Assembly: GCA_019915135.1 (NCBI GenBank) | Contig: JAHLMK010000025.1 | Span: forward strand, 310,001-374,000 | Length of the DNA: 64,000 nt | Direction: 5' to 3' | Source of the DNA: Strobilurus pachycystidiatus | Taxonomy: Eukaryota; Basidiomycota; Agaricomycetes; Agaricales; Physalacriaceae | Part shown: positions 46,508 to 56,649 of the stretch, in pieces | Layout: each line of letters opens with the position of its first letter | How positions within the stretch are numbered: the first letter of the stretch is position 1 | Made by a program: the position numbers and the translations under genes | Notes under the pieces: model-generated | What the model saw: only the letters and a program-made list of their open reading frames with translations | Databases searched by the model: none | Told to the model about the DNA's origin: nothing

Positions 46508-47763
46508 TCAAACTTCCACCCATGCCTGATCGATTCCGAGATGAGTTTCTGCTACATCCTCCGCACTCGGTCCATCAGGCGGCTCGGCCGCCGCTAGGTT
46601 GCACTGATGAAATATGCGAGTCTGATTGGGCTGGAAATGCCCGACCACAGAATGCATCAGACCACGGTTGTAGAACAGCATCAGATCCTTCTTCTGCCTG
46701 CGAGAATGTCACCCAATGAGTCATGGTTGACTTTGTATGGCCAGCTTACCACGCATGAGGATAAACAAGCTAGGTGTTAAGTTATCCATAAGGCGACTCG
46801 GTCATGAAGGAAGCGACTTACGCTGGGATCGATGCCTGGCCGTTGGATTCTGTAGACCAGTTCTCGCACCTCTTGAAGGTCCGTAAGATGAGCGCCGTCC
46901 GGATACAACAGACCATCCCTCTTTGCGTTCGATGGGAGCGGATCAATGATGACCTCCTTGATTGCCCAGCCGTGGACCATCAAGTGGAGGTCTCCAGTGA
47001 CTGGATTCTTCCAAGTCTGATCACGTCGTTAATACAGATCGAGAATTAGCATCAGAACCTACAAATGGATAGACCTTCACGTTGTCCTCACTCCAATTAT
47101 TGAGAGCTTTTATATCCCTCTCCATCCCTTGAGTCTCCAACCCCAAACCAGTCGACTTCCCTTGCGTTTTCGCCATCCACTCGAATGGTCGTGGTGCGTA
47201 CTTTGCTCGGGCCCTCACCGCGACGCTCTTCAAATCCCTCGGCAGAATGTCATACATCACCTTCCCCGAAACGAATGCTGTCGTCCCAAGCGGAACTTCC
47301 AGCTCATCTCCACTCCCATCATCATACCGCACCGTCTGATTAGGGCCTTTGGGCACCTTCACCGCATACAGTGCCGTCACCTTCGGTGGTTCGAGGCCGT
47401 AGAGCGCAGCGTCCATGTGCCATCGAAAGAATCTCGTCATCCCGTTCGCCTCGTCCTCCGGTGGGATGCGCGTCTTGTGCGTGGCCGAATGGTGCCCGTG
47501 CTTTAGAGTGATCTCAGATATCCCTTCGTGGTCGTGAATTGTACCGTGTCCAATGATCTGGACTTGCGGAACTCCGGGGATCGTGTTGATATACGAGTTC
47601 AAGATGGAGGATTTATTCCTGTCGACCACGCTGTTTCCATGTGCGTAATTTGTGGTAGCAGTAGGATCAAGACTCTATTGCTTTGATATCAACCCGTGAA
47701 TGAGTCGAAGATCGAACGAGTTCGACTCACTTGGACCAATGCGAGCTGCTGCTCTGGTGTCAG
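46508..47763 (-). pseudogene. TauD/TfdA-type dioxygenase, 3' part (gene split by Plavaka)
   Basis: Exons 47731-47763 (3' half of exon 2), 47063-47674, 46822-47016, 46750-46769 (a 20-bp microexon) and 46508-46697 all join in phase. Motifs: DPTATTNYAHGN, the iron ligands in FFRWHMDAALYGL (H-x-D), VMYDILPRDL, GDLHLMVHGWAIKEV, SLVYPHAWQKKDLMLFYNRG and the distal MHSVVGHFQ with 2-oxoglutarate Arg in QTRIFHQCN. Family members hydroxylate sulfonates, aryloxyalkanoates or related small acids using 2-oxoglutarate and Fe(II). Adding the two 5' exon pieces at 56 kb and counting the 2-bp duplication once gives 407 codons without a stop, so the gene was intact before the insertion. Confidence 0.9.
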
Positions 47764-48168
47764 CATCAGGAAAACCCTAGCCGGCTAATTTACTCTAAAA
47801 TAGGTGGAAATAGCCGAAATTTCGTCTATTCTGGCTGATTAGTCTAATTAGTCTAATTAGTACGGTCCCCTCGCTAATTCCAGCTATTTAGTATCTATCT
47901 GGGTGCTGTTCCGGCTCTATTCCTTCTGTTTCTTCACGATTTCAAACATTGGAATGGCCAAACACGCAGTCATATTAAATGGTATACGATACTAGAGCAA
48001 TGTAAGTACTCGAAGTGAACTGTGAAACTATGTATCGTAGAATCGTGAAGGAAGATCATATGGGACATAAGGAGCGTGGGGATAAGGCAATAATAGTGAG
48101 TACGGTAGTCGAAAAAAAAGTCCGGGAGCATTTAGGAAGCCGTTACCGAGATGTAAACTGTCAAACTT

Positions 48169-51100
48169 TCAGAACTCGAGATCAGACGTCCAGGTGGTCA
48201 TCTGGATGATCATCTGCTGGGAGAGGCCGTGTGTCGCGAGCGGGACCATGCCACTGTGGAAGAAATAAGCAAGCTGTCAACATATACAATGAAACGTACG
48301 ATGCGTCACGATAGAGACTAGAGTCCCCAACGAGTATATACCCGGGTATTGGGATACCCACCCCGCCGGGTAATGACTTCCTGAAGGCCTGGCCCAATCC
48401 ACACCCATTACCCGGGTATAGTGTGAGCAAGTACGGGTGTGGGTATCTAACAAGTATCATGTATTAACATCTGAGTATTGAAATACTCGGGTATTGAAGC
48501 AGATATGTAGCAATTTATATACTTATATCTTGTATTTTTGGGGCCCTGTTGACTTGCCATAGGTTGTATTGCTAGCACAGGTAAGGTGTTCATCGTCATT
48601 TGGCCAAACAGTATCTCATGTGCCCAGTGAGGATGGCCTGATCTCTGCGGGTTCCATTCTCACGGGGGTCATTTTGTTCCAACCCTCAAAGGTGTGAGTA
48701 CAGCGAGTATACCTCTGAGCTTGAGGTCTGGCCCGTTACTTACCCGTTACCCGGGTATGCAATCCACGGGTATTGAGTGATAACTGAGTAAGGGTCCAGG
48801 CAGATATGAGTATGGTCCACGGGTATACCCGTTTTTGCGGCACTCGTTGGGGACTCTAATAGAGACCGTGCATCAGACGGTGGTACGCGGCAGGATTAGC
48901 GTCGAAAATGCTCTTGATTGTTTGAACATGGGCTTCGTAAACCACCGCCATCTCCGCAGCCGAGAATCTGACAGCACACCCACGAACGTGCTCGAGAATA
49001 ACATTGTGAATCTGGACATTGGAGCAATCAGTATGGGGACAGAACAGGCAGAAAAATTACATGCCACTGTTCCAGCGAGTGCAAGCATAGCAGGCGCCAC
49101 TTCGAGCTCATCCGGATGCCCTTCTGCAGTCGACATCAGCTTCTCCTTGTTCTTGTCAATGATCTTGTTGAAAATCCCGGTCTTGAGAAAGATGACGCGC
49201 TGAAGGAAGACCGTGATGATTTCGGCCTTGTAAGGCGTGTTGTAGTTCATTGTTCCCTGTAACAGCTGTGAATGAGAGGCAAATCACAAAGACAGCGATA
49301 AACATACATCCGGGCGCCGAAGATAGATGTAATTGAGATCCAGTATCAGGTCCTGGGCGTAGCGCTTTCCATCATCGGAAGGTTTGAGTTGCAGCTCCGC
49401 GAGGACAGCGGACACAGCGTGCTTTTTGACGTTGGACCGAAAGCCGGTGGCAGACTGGATGACCTTCGTGATGCGATGTGGGTAGCATACACCAAGATAC
49501 AAGTAACAGACGTACCTCCTTCTTCAGAGGGACCAGATACTCCTTGGGGTCATTGTTTCGCAAGCGTCCGCCAATATCGTACTCTCCGTCGAGGTCGAGT
49601 ACCGTAGCCGCCTCGAGAAGGGCGGCACACGCGATTTCCTCGATGCCATCGGCAGTCATGGGGCAAGGGTCCACCTGGAAAAGGATACTGATGTCTGCAA
49701 GAACACCGGCCATTGTCAGAACCCGTTGTACTTGCAGTTTCTGATCTTTCTTGCCCGTCAATGCGACCGACTTGGAGTTTCTGTTGACACTGAGATAGGT
49801 GTGAGCGTGCCACGGGAGGCCTTCGAGAATGCGTTCGACCTCGAGTTTTACGGCGGCAGATCCTTTTGGGAGATTCTTCATGGGACGGGCAGCGTTCGAC
49901 TGGGCGTGGGTACGAGATGGCGGGAGGGCGACATCGGACACTTGGGAAAGCTAAAATTTGTTAGTTTGATTAAGTATGCTAGCCAAAGGAACGCACCTCG
50001 CCCTTGAGCTTCTCAGCCCGCTTCGTGGCCACTTTCTCAGAGGTCTTGCGTTTGGTACCCTGCCATAGCCGACCTGTGATCAGAAAGAGTCGCAAGAGGA
50101 AGCAAAAAGAACGCACTGCAATGGTTTTCTGAACCAAATCTTCGTTATCGCCATCCAGATCAGCAGTAGCGGCAAAGTCGAGCATATCCTCTTCTTCCAA
50201 TTCGGCAGCAAGGCTTTGTTCACGAGAGGCATGCCTTTCAGAATGGTGACGGTCGTCCGAGTCACCGTCCATATGCTCATCGCTACTTGCGAAGGAGTTG
50301 AAGTTGTCGCGGCCATCCGAGTCGCTTGTCCGCGATGCGTCGATGTCTGAGGAGGAAACAGGTAAACATCAAACATGTGATACTGATAAGCACGTCGTTG
50401 ACTCTTCTCACCCATCATCTCTGGCTGATCGATGGCTCGACGCTGTTCGGATTTCGTCGCCGTCCAGACAGCACCCTGTAAACTTTCAAAGAATTGTCAG
50501 GCTTTCATCAAGACAGGCAGTACCTCTGACAATATGTTCACGCTTGCTTCCACCGCGTCGCGCGACCTTTCTTCGTGATTGACATGTTCCTCTTCCTGCT
50601 CGTGCCCAGTTTCTTCTTCGTCGGAGTCAGCTTCAACGCGAGCAGTATCAGTCGCGCCCTTGCGGCCTGCCTGAGTCTTGGCAGCTACATCATTCACGTC
50701 AGTCGCTGTGATATGTATGGTGCATTTTCACTCACTCTTGACAGATAAATCTTCATTGTGTTTCTCCTCGGGCTTGCTCATATCTGGGGCACGGAATCTC
50801 TGGCGTGTTTGACTCACAGGGACTTTCTTAGTCTGACCGGAGCTCTTTGGTGGGGCTGGTGGCGTGTTCATCTTGGACAACACCTTCTCTTTGGGAGACA
50901 CCTTTGCCGGACCCTTCGGCGTCGCACTTGCTTTCGGACGGTTCGTTTTCTCTAGATAAAGCGTGAGGAATGATGCTTCAACCCATGTTTGCAGGCTTCA
51001 CCTTGCTGAACGGCTTCGACAGCTTCTTGAGGCTTTCCCTTCGGCTTTTTTGCTCCTTTGAATGGCGGAGGGGGTGGCGGGGCCCTGCGCTCTATGTCTC

Positions 51101-51313
51101 CCAGTAAGTGACTTGCTCTCATATCCTTGCATGCGACGACTAACCTCGCAAAACTCGTCCTCCAGTTCCAGGTGGCGCTGGCGCTGGCGCTGGCTTTAAT
51201 GTTGTCGAGTTCATATCCTTCTCGAGAGGCACGGGTCCTGGAGTCGGGGCGCTCGACCCTTTTCCGAAGAGGGCGGTACGCTTCGCTGCGCGGCTTTCGG
51301 GGCCCCCAGTCAT
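48169..51313 (-). pseudogene. DUF6532-like protein encoded in the Plavaka element (interrupted)
   Basis: About ten exons from MTGGPESRAAKRTALFGKGS (51313) to SDLEF at a TGA (48169-48171). The first half is low-complexity: PAPAPAPPG, a Lys/Pro-rich exon (TPKGPAKVSPKEK), then acidic exons (EADSDEEETGHEQEEE; LAAELEEEDMLDFA). The second half resembles the DUF6532 region common in agaricomycetes: VLADISILFQVD, YAQDLILDLNYIYLRRPDG, NYNTPYKAEIITVFLQRVIF, IFNKIIDKNKEKLM, PAMLALAGTVA, VVYEAHVQTIKSIFDANP. Exons are otherwise open, but the MITE at 48319-48858 enters the penultimate exon after HRLMHGLY and brings an immediate TAG. Role unknown; its charged tail and co-mobility suggest a transposition accessory factor. 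Confidence 0.78.
48319..48858. mobile_element. hAT-type MITE nested in the DUF6532 gene
   Basis: Inverted ends TAGAGTCCCCAACGAG (48319-48334; complement 48843-48858) are flanked by an identical 8-bp duplication ATAGAGAC (48311-48318 and 48859-48866). CGGGTAT occurs six times in direct orientation (48343, 48413, 48488, 48752, 48767, 48820), mostly near the ends, which looks like a subterminal binding array. It has no coding capacity and is 540 bp long. Confidence 0.92.
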
Positions 51314-51481
51314 GGGAAATCGTATGAAAAGAAGGGGAAATTAAGGAGCGAACAAGGAATTGGGGGGAAGAAAATAGACAGAAGGTGACGTGGTTTTGGT
51401 TGGAAAATGCGGGTGGGTCCTCAAGGGTCCTCTGTTTGTTGTTTGTTCACCTTCCTCTTCTAGCCTTTCGTTTTCTCGCTC
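51314..51481. promoter_or_regulatory. shared divergent promoter of the Plavaka genes
   Basis: The two element genes start 168 bp apart in opposite directions. The gap has a pyrimidine-rich run before the transposase ATG (TTCCTCTTCTAGCCTTTCG) and a TGACGTGG box at 51386. No canonical TATA was seen. A bidirectional promoter is inferred from spacing only. Confidence 0.5.
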
Positions 51482-54400
51482 ATGACATCTACCTCGACTT
51501 ATCGTTGCAACGGCTGTGGGCGCACTTGGGCTCGACGCTCAGATTTGATGCAACATTACAATAAAACTAGCCAGACACAATGTCTCGCTGCGTACAAACA
51601 ACGCCTCCTACGCCTGCGGCTTGGATCTCTGTCCGGGCCGCAAACTTCACAGAACATATCGAAACGACACTCTCGCTCCCCATCCCCTTCCACCTCCACC
51701 TCTCCCACACCCAGCGGCACCACTGCGGAACCCAACTTCGAGGGAGAATTTTTCGGTACATACTCAGACGCCGATTTTCCTGGGTTCTCCGAAGCACCTC
51801 CGCCTGCGAAGGATTCAGAGAGCAATGACAATGAAGACGATGAACTGAGTCCGGCAGAGGTTGAATCCAACTGGGAGCCTCCCCGTCCAGGCGCAAATAT
51901 CATGCCAATGGCCAATGACACTGTGCCAGACGATGCCAGTGACGCACCCAACAACGAGCAGGAGCCGCCTTCCACAGCAGCCGCTGATAATCATTCCACG
52001 GAGACGGATACTAGCCGCGGTCCATTCACAACTCCATTTCCCGGGCCTGCAGGAAGACCCCTTCCCCAGCCCTCGACACCGCTCTCTCACTTTGCGCAAT
52101 ATCAGTCAAGGGTCGGAGGAGATAGCGGTAACCCGTACGCGCCGTTCCTCAGTCAGATAGACTGGGAAGTCGCTCATTGGGCAAAGCTTCGTGGATCGGG
52201 ATCGACCGCATTCTCTGACCTGCTCAAGATTGACGGGGTATGTGATTATATTCCACTTGAGAAGCAGCTTCTAACGGGAAATTCTCTCAGCTTGTCGATG
52301 CCCTGGGACTATCGTACGCAAATTCGGCCGAGCTCAATGAGATCATTGATGAAACCCTTCCACCTGGACGCCCGGTCTTTGTGCGCGAGGAGGTAGTCAT
52401 CGGAGGAGAATCATTTGACCTCTTCAAGCGTGACATCCTCCAATGTGTTCGCGCACTCTACGGCGATCCTCGGCACAGTCGATATTTAGTTGTTGCACCT
52501 GAACGACATTACGCCGATGCCGACCAGACTATCAGACTTTACCACGATTTCTATACTGGGCGTTGGTGGTGGGATACTCAGGTGCATTCTTTGTTATTGG
52601 CATCTGAGCCTGTTCTCACAATTGGTATAGAAGTGCTTTGAGGAGAACGCAGCGACAGCGGGGGCAACGATTATACCTATCATCCTTTCATCCGACAAAA
52701 CACAAGTAACACTGTTCCGCAATAAATCCGCGTACCCAGTCTACATGACCATCGGAAACATCCCAAAGGAAGTTCGCCGCAAGCCTTCTAAGCAAGGACA
52801 AATCCTTCTGGCATACCTACCAACAACTCGCCTTACACATATCACCAATAAGGCTGCGCGGCGAAGGATTGTTGCGAATCTTTTCCATGCAGCCATGTCC
52901 CGCATTCTCGAACCCATCATCGAGCCAGGTGTAACGGGATGTCAGATGGAAAGCGGAGATGGCATCATTCGTCGCTGTCATCCCATCTTTGCAGCATACA
53001 TTGGCGACTACCCCGAGCAGGTTCTGGTTACCTGCACCTATACGGGAGACTCGCCTGTCTGCGAAACTCCAGCATCTGAGCTTGGGGACTACCCATGCGC
53101 TGGTGATCTACGTGATTTCGATGCTGCACTTGATGCCGTCGACATCCTCAACACCGACCCAGGTGCATGGGCTGATGCCTGTGATGCAGCAAACATCAAG
53201 CCAGTTCAGCATCCGTTCTGGGAGCATCTACCCTACGTCAACATCTTTCGCTCAATCACCCCAGATCTTCTCCATCAGATGTATCAAGGCGTCATGAAAC
53301 ATCTCCTTGGTTGGCTCACGGATATCTGCGGCGAAGCAGAGATAGACGCCCGTGTCCGCCGCCTACCTCCCAATCATAGTATCCGCATCTTTCATAAGGG
53401 AATCTCAACCCTCTCCCGAGTCAGCGGAACGGAACACCGTCAGATGTGTGCATTTATCTTGGGAGTGGTTTCGGAATCCGAAACCTTCACGAGTCCCGAC
53501 TCGAGTAGACTCGGACTCGTGAACGTGAGTACTCACGGACCAAATCCATGCCCGCGACTCGTGACAGGACTTGCCTCTGAGATGACTCGAGTCCCGCGAG
53601 TCGAGTACTCACGGGTAAGATGAGTACTCATCAGGATTCGAGTCGTCGTAAGTACTTGCGAGTATTTCAATGAGTACTCGCATGCGACTGGCGTCAATCA
53701 ATTTCAAACCCGACGAATCCCCTCGAGCAATTGCGCAGGGGGCCTCAGCCGGGCATGAGTCCACGCGGGGGAGGTGGTGAAATGGCAGCAGGAACGTGGT
53801 GGTGCAATGGGAGATCTGACAAAATGGCAAGGGGCGCGATGAGGAGGCGAGAAGTGCCGTGGAGAGGCGAGGCATGTGGTGGAGGAGTTGAGGCGGTGGT
53901 GGGTGGTGTATGTCAGCCCGGCATGCTGCATGTGTGTTTCCTGTAGGCGTCAGTAAACAGAGAGGGTGTCGTTTGACGCCGTCAATATATATTACGATTG
54001 AAAATCAGTGGCACGTACCTGAACGCGCGGCGTCGTCTGCAGACGCGCCCTGCCCTAACAGCCTACCGGCTCCGTGGCGCAGCATCACACTCCCATCGTT
54101 GGTGTCATCCACATCACCCAGTCGCCCGGCGCCCCTGTCGTTGTCATTGCGTATCCCTGCCCAATCCCTGCTGCCCTTTTGAGGGGCTTACGTGTCCTCG
54201 AATCACTGTTGCTAGGGCGTCGCGGCCCTAGCAACGGTATTTGGATCTTGTTCTGGCCCTCTTGTAGGGCATACAAATGCCGTCCAGGCCAGCTGACAAT
54301 TGTCAGGCTGGCGGGGTTGACGAATCGTCAAACCCGTGGTGGTGGTGAGAGGAAGAGCTGAGTGTGATCGCAATCATCTGGGATCAAAGTACTGATCCCG

Positions 54401-55970
54401 AGTGATCAGTGATCACAATCAATCAGCAGTGCGGATTTGAGTGACCGAGAGCCTCTCGGAGGCTTAGCAACTGCCAGAAAATGAGAAGAGTCTTTGTGAG
54501 TACTCGTCGCGAGTACTCACGGCACTGAGACCGTGCCCGCGACTCGTGCCGGGACTTGACTCGGCAAGATCCGCGGGTCCCGGGGATCGAGTCTCACAGG
54601 TCCCCGAGGCGAGTCGAGTCTCGAGTACTCACTGGACTCTCGAGACTCGTGAAGGTCTCTATTTCGGATGCTCCAGTAGCAACTCGCGCCATTTCTGCCA
54701 GCCTTCTGTCAGCGACACGTTCCCTACTCGACGTCCTCTACATTGCCCAGTTTCCCGTCATGGATGATCGCTGCCTCAAGGCGCTCGACTCTGCGCTCGG
54801 CGAATTTCATGCGAATAAGCATGTCTTTGTCGATCTTGGCGTCCGCGAACACTTTAATTTCCCCAAGTTGCACTCCCTCATGCATTACGCTGATGCAATT
54901 CGTCTCTATGGCACGCCTGACGGCTATAATACGGAGGCTACGGAACGACTGCACATCGACTTCACCAAGGACGCATACCGTTCGACAAACCACAAGGACG
55001 AATACCCACAGATGACCAAGTGGCTGGAGCGTCGCGAGAAGGTTCTCTTCCATGCAAGCTTTGTCAAGTGGCGCATGGATAACGCCTCCGGGGAGACTGA
55101 CAACCTTGAGATCGCCATCCGTGTCCCTATTCTCGCAGATCTCACTCCCTCATACGCAATCAAGATGACACGATTCCCAACCATTCAGTACACAAAACTC
55201 TCGGACATCATGTCTTCCTCTCCTGCTGGGTACGGTGCAACCTTGTTCACGACAGCCTTGGCGCGGTTCATTGCGCAATTTCGCTATCCTGGCTTGACTG
55301 GACGACAGCTCGATGAACGCGCCCAAGGACACAACGTCAACTTCACATTCAAAACCATCCCCGTATTCCATAAGCTCAAATTTGTCAATCCGGCACTACA
55401 TGGAAACGATACGCTAGATTCGATTCACTGCCACCCCCGGAAATCGGACAGTCGTGGCCGATTGCTACAAGCGGCGCGTTTTGACACTGCTCTAATCAAG
55501 ATACAGAATAGCGGGAATGCCGACGTACTATCAGGTGAAGCGTGTTTTCTATAGCCTGTACGAGTACTAAATGTTTCCCTTTAGAAACGAGAATCGGACG
55601 TGTTCGCGTTATCTTCAGTATACCACCGGAGCAAGTCAAGAACCTATTCCCGAGCAATATGCCACCGCCTGATCACTTGGCATATGTCGAGTGGTTCTCT
55701 AGTTTTGCACGCTCTGCGGAACCGGGATCGAGGATGTATCGTGTTCGGCGACAAGCTGCACCTGATGGCAACCCTCTTGTATCAGTGATTCCCATCTCTA
55801 TCATCCAGCGGAGCGTACACTTGACGCCAAAGTGGGGTAATGCGGTTCCCGTCCATTGGACATCCGAGAATGTACTGGACTTGAGTCCGTCATTTCTTTT
55901 CAACGAGTTCAAGGACAAAGATACGTATATTCGTGTAGCGTCCAATTACCTCTTCCGTGCCCAGTCATAA
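51482..55970 (+). pseudogene. Plavaka-type transposase (interrupted by a hAT-like insertion)
   Basis: Exons 51482-52237, 52291-52581, 52631-55534 (interrupted) and 55585-55970 are all in phase. Without the 1,185-bp insertion and one duplication copy they give 1,047 residues. An N-terminal finger-like Cys/His cluster (YRCNGCGRTWARRSDLMQHY) is followed by an acidic, Pro-rich linker. The core has Plavaka-like blocks: GRPVFVREEV, RLYHDFYTGRWWWDT, YPVYMTIGNIPKEVRRKPS, QILLAYLPTTRL, GDGIIRRCHPIFAAYIGDYP, EQVLVTCTYTGDSP, ITPDLLHQMYQGVMKHLLGW, STLSRVSGTEHRQM, VDLGVREHFNFPKLHSLMHY, TERLHIDFTKDAYRSTNHKD. Outside the insertion I saw no stop or frameshift. Expected role: transposition of CACTA-like elements. 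Confidence 0.92.
53477..54661. mobile_element. hAT-like non-autonomous element nested in the transposase gene
   Basis: Flanks carry an 8-bp duplication with one change, TTTCGGAA (53469-53476) and TTTCGGAT (54662-54669). The inverted ends share ACCTTCACGAGTC, with the right end reading TAGAGACCTTCACGAG from outside. The palindromic octamer GAGTACTC occurs seven times: 53526, 53603, 53622 and 53672 near the left end, and 54498, 54511 and 54623 near the right. No transposase inside. Removal restores VVSDAPVATRA in the host frame. The end sequence TAGAG is shared with the smaller MITE at 48.3 kb. Confidence 0.85.
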
Positions 55971-56145
55971 CTTAGTACTTAAGCATACCTTACAATCATT
56001 TTGACTTGTTTCATCCTCCGGGAAATGGACTAGTAGGAAATAGTAGTATTCGTCGGACAAATAGCTACATTAGCAATCGAATAGACAGATTAGATTGAAT
56101 TCCGGCTATTTTAGATGGAATTAGCCGACTAGGGTTTTCCTGATG

Positions 56146-56372
56146 AGATTGATGTTCCGTATCAGTAACGCGCCAGTCTTGCGTGGAACATCGTTATTAT
56201 GTGCTAGACAGATCTGTTAGCTCTCACTCACTCTCAGGAGCGTGTCATGGAGCAGGGGTAGCACTTCGTCCAGCTTATCGGCATCCAAGCCAATTACTTC
56301 TCGTCCGAAGTCGCCTAGCCTCGTTTCATCGGCGGATGGTGGTAGTTGCAGCGGAACGAACTTGAGGTGCAT
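56146..56372 (-). pseudogene. TauD/TfdA-type dioxygenase, 5' part
   Basis: Exon 1 (56232-56372) encodes MHLKFVPLQLPPSADETRLG and continues to LLHDTLLR. A 54-bp intron with donor GTGAGT and branch GCTAAC leads to the first half of exon 2 (56146-56177), TGALLIRNIN, where the Plavaka element cuts in. Across the element the next residues are LTPEQQLALVQ, the usual continuation in this family. In this copy transcription would have to pass through 8.4 kb of transposon, so a normal product is unlikely. Confidence 0.9.
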
Positions 56373-56649
56373 CTTGATGATGGTAAGTGGGAAAGGACTC
56401 GGCGTTCACGAGGCCGTGCTCTGGCAATGCCGGTCTACTAGCACGGGCAGATGACCATTATCAATTAAGGCACAAAGGAGTGGCGCCTAGCACTGGCATT
56501 GCTTCGATGCAATATCACAGGGAAACAAAATCGGAGGTGGATACAAGGAGAGCATAGATATCGTCGAGGCCCGAGAGGCTTATTCATCCGTGTAAGACTA
56601 AATCTACACCTCAGGCTTGCTTTCCATACCCGCCGTTGACCTTCTGTCA

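Larger units (their letters stand above)
47764..56145. mobile_element. Plavaka-type (CACTA-like) DNA transposon, 8.4 kb, two genes
   Basis: Inverted ends start CATCAGGAAAACCCTAG and remain similar for about 40 bp (47764-47803; 56106-56145), flanked by a 2-bp duplication AG (47762-47763; 56146-56147). Inside are two divergent genes: a Plavaka-like transposase (plus) and a DUF6532-like protein (minus), with a ~170-bp shared intergenic region. Both genes lie wholly between the terminal repeats and therefore moved together. Each is interrupted by one hAT-type non-autonomous element (48319-48858 and 53477-54661), so the element was active once but this copy is now dead. It sits inside exon 2 of a TauD-type gene. 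Confidence 0.93.

Noticed and set aside
47764..47803. CATCAGG...CCTGATG read as a host palindrome
   Set aside because: The repeats are 8.4 kb apart, and removing the interval with one AG restores the host reading frame exactly.
51556..51975. Long minus-strand ORF (139 codons) opposite the transposase
   Set aside because: Shadow of the Ser/Pro/acidic N-terminal exon; no motif, and the plus strand has the consistent splice structure.
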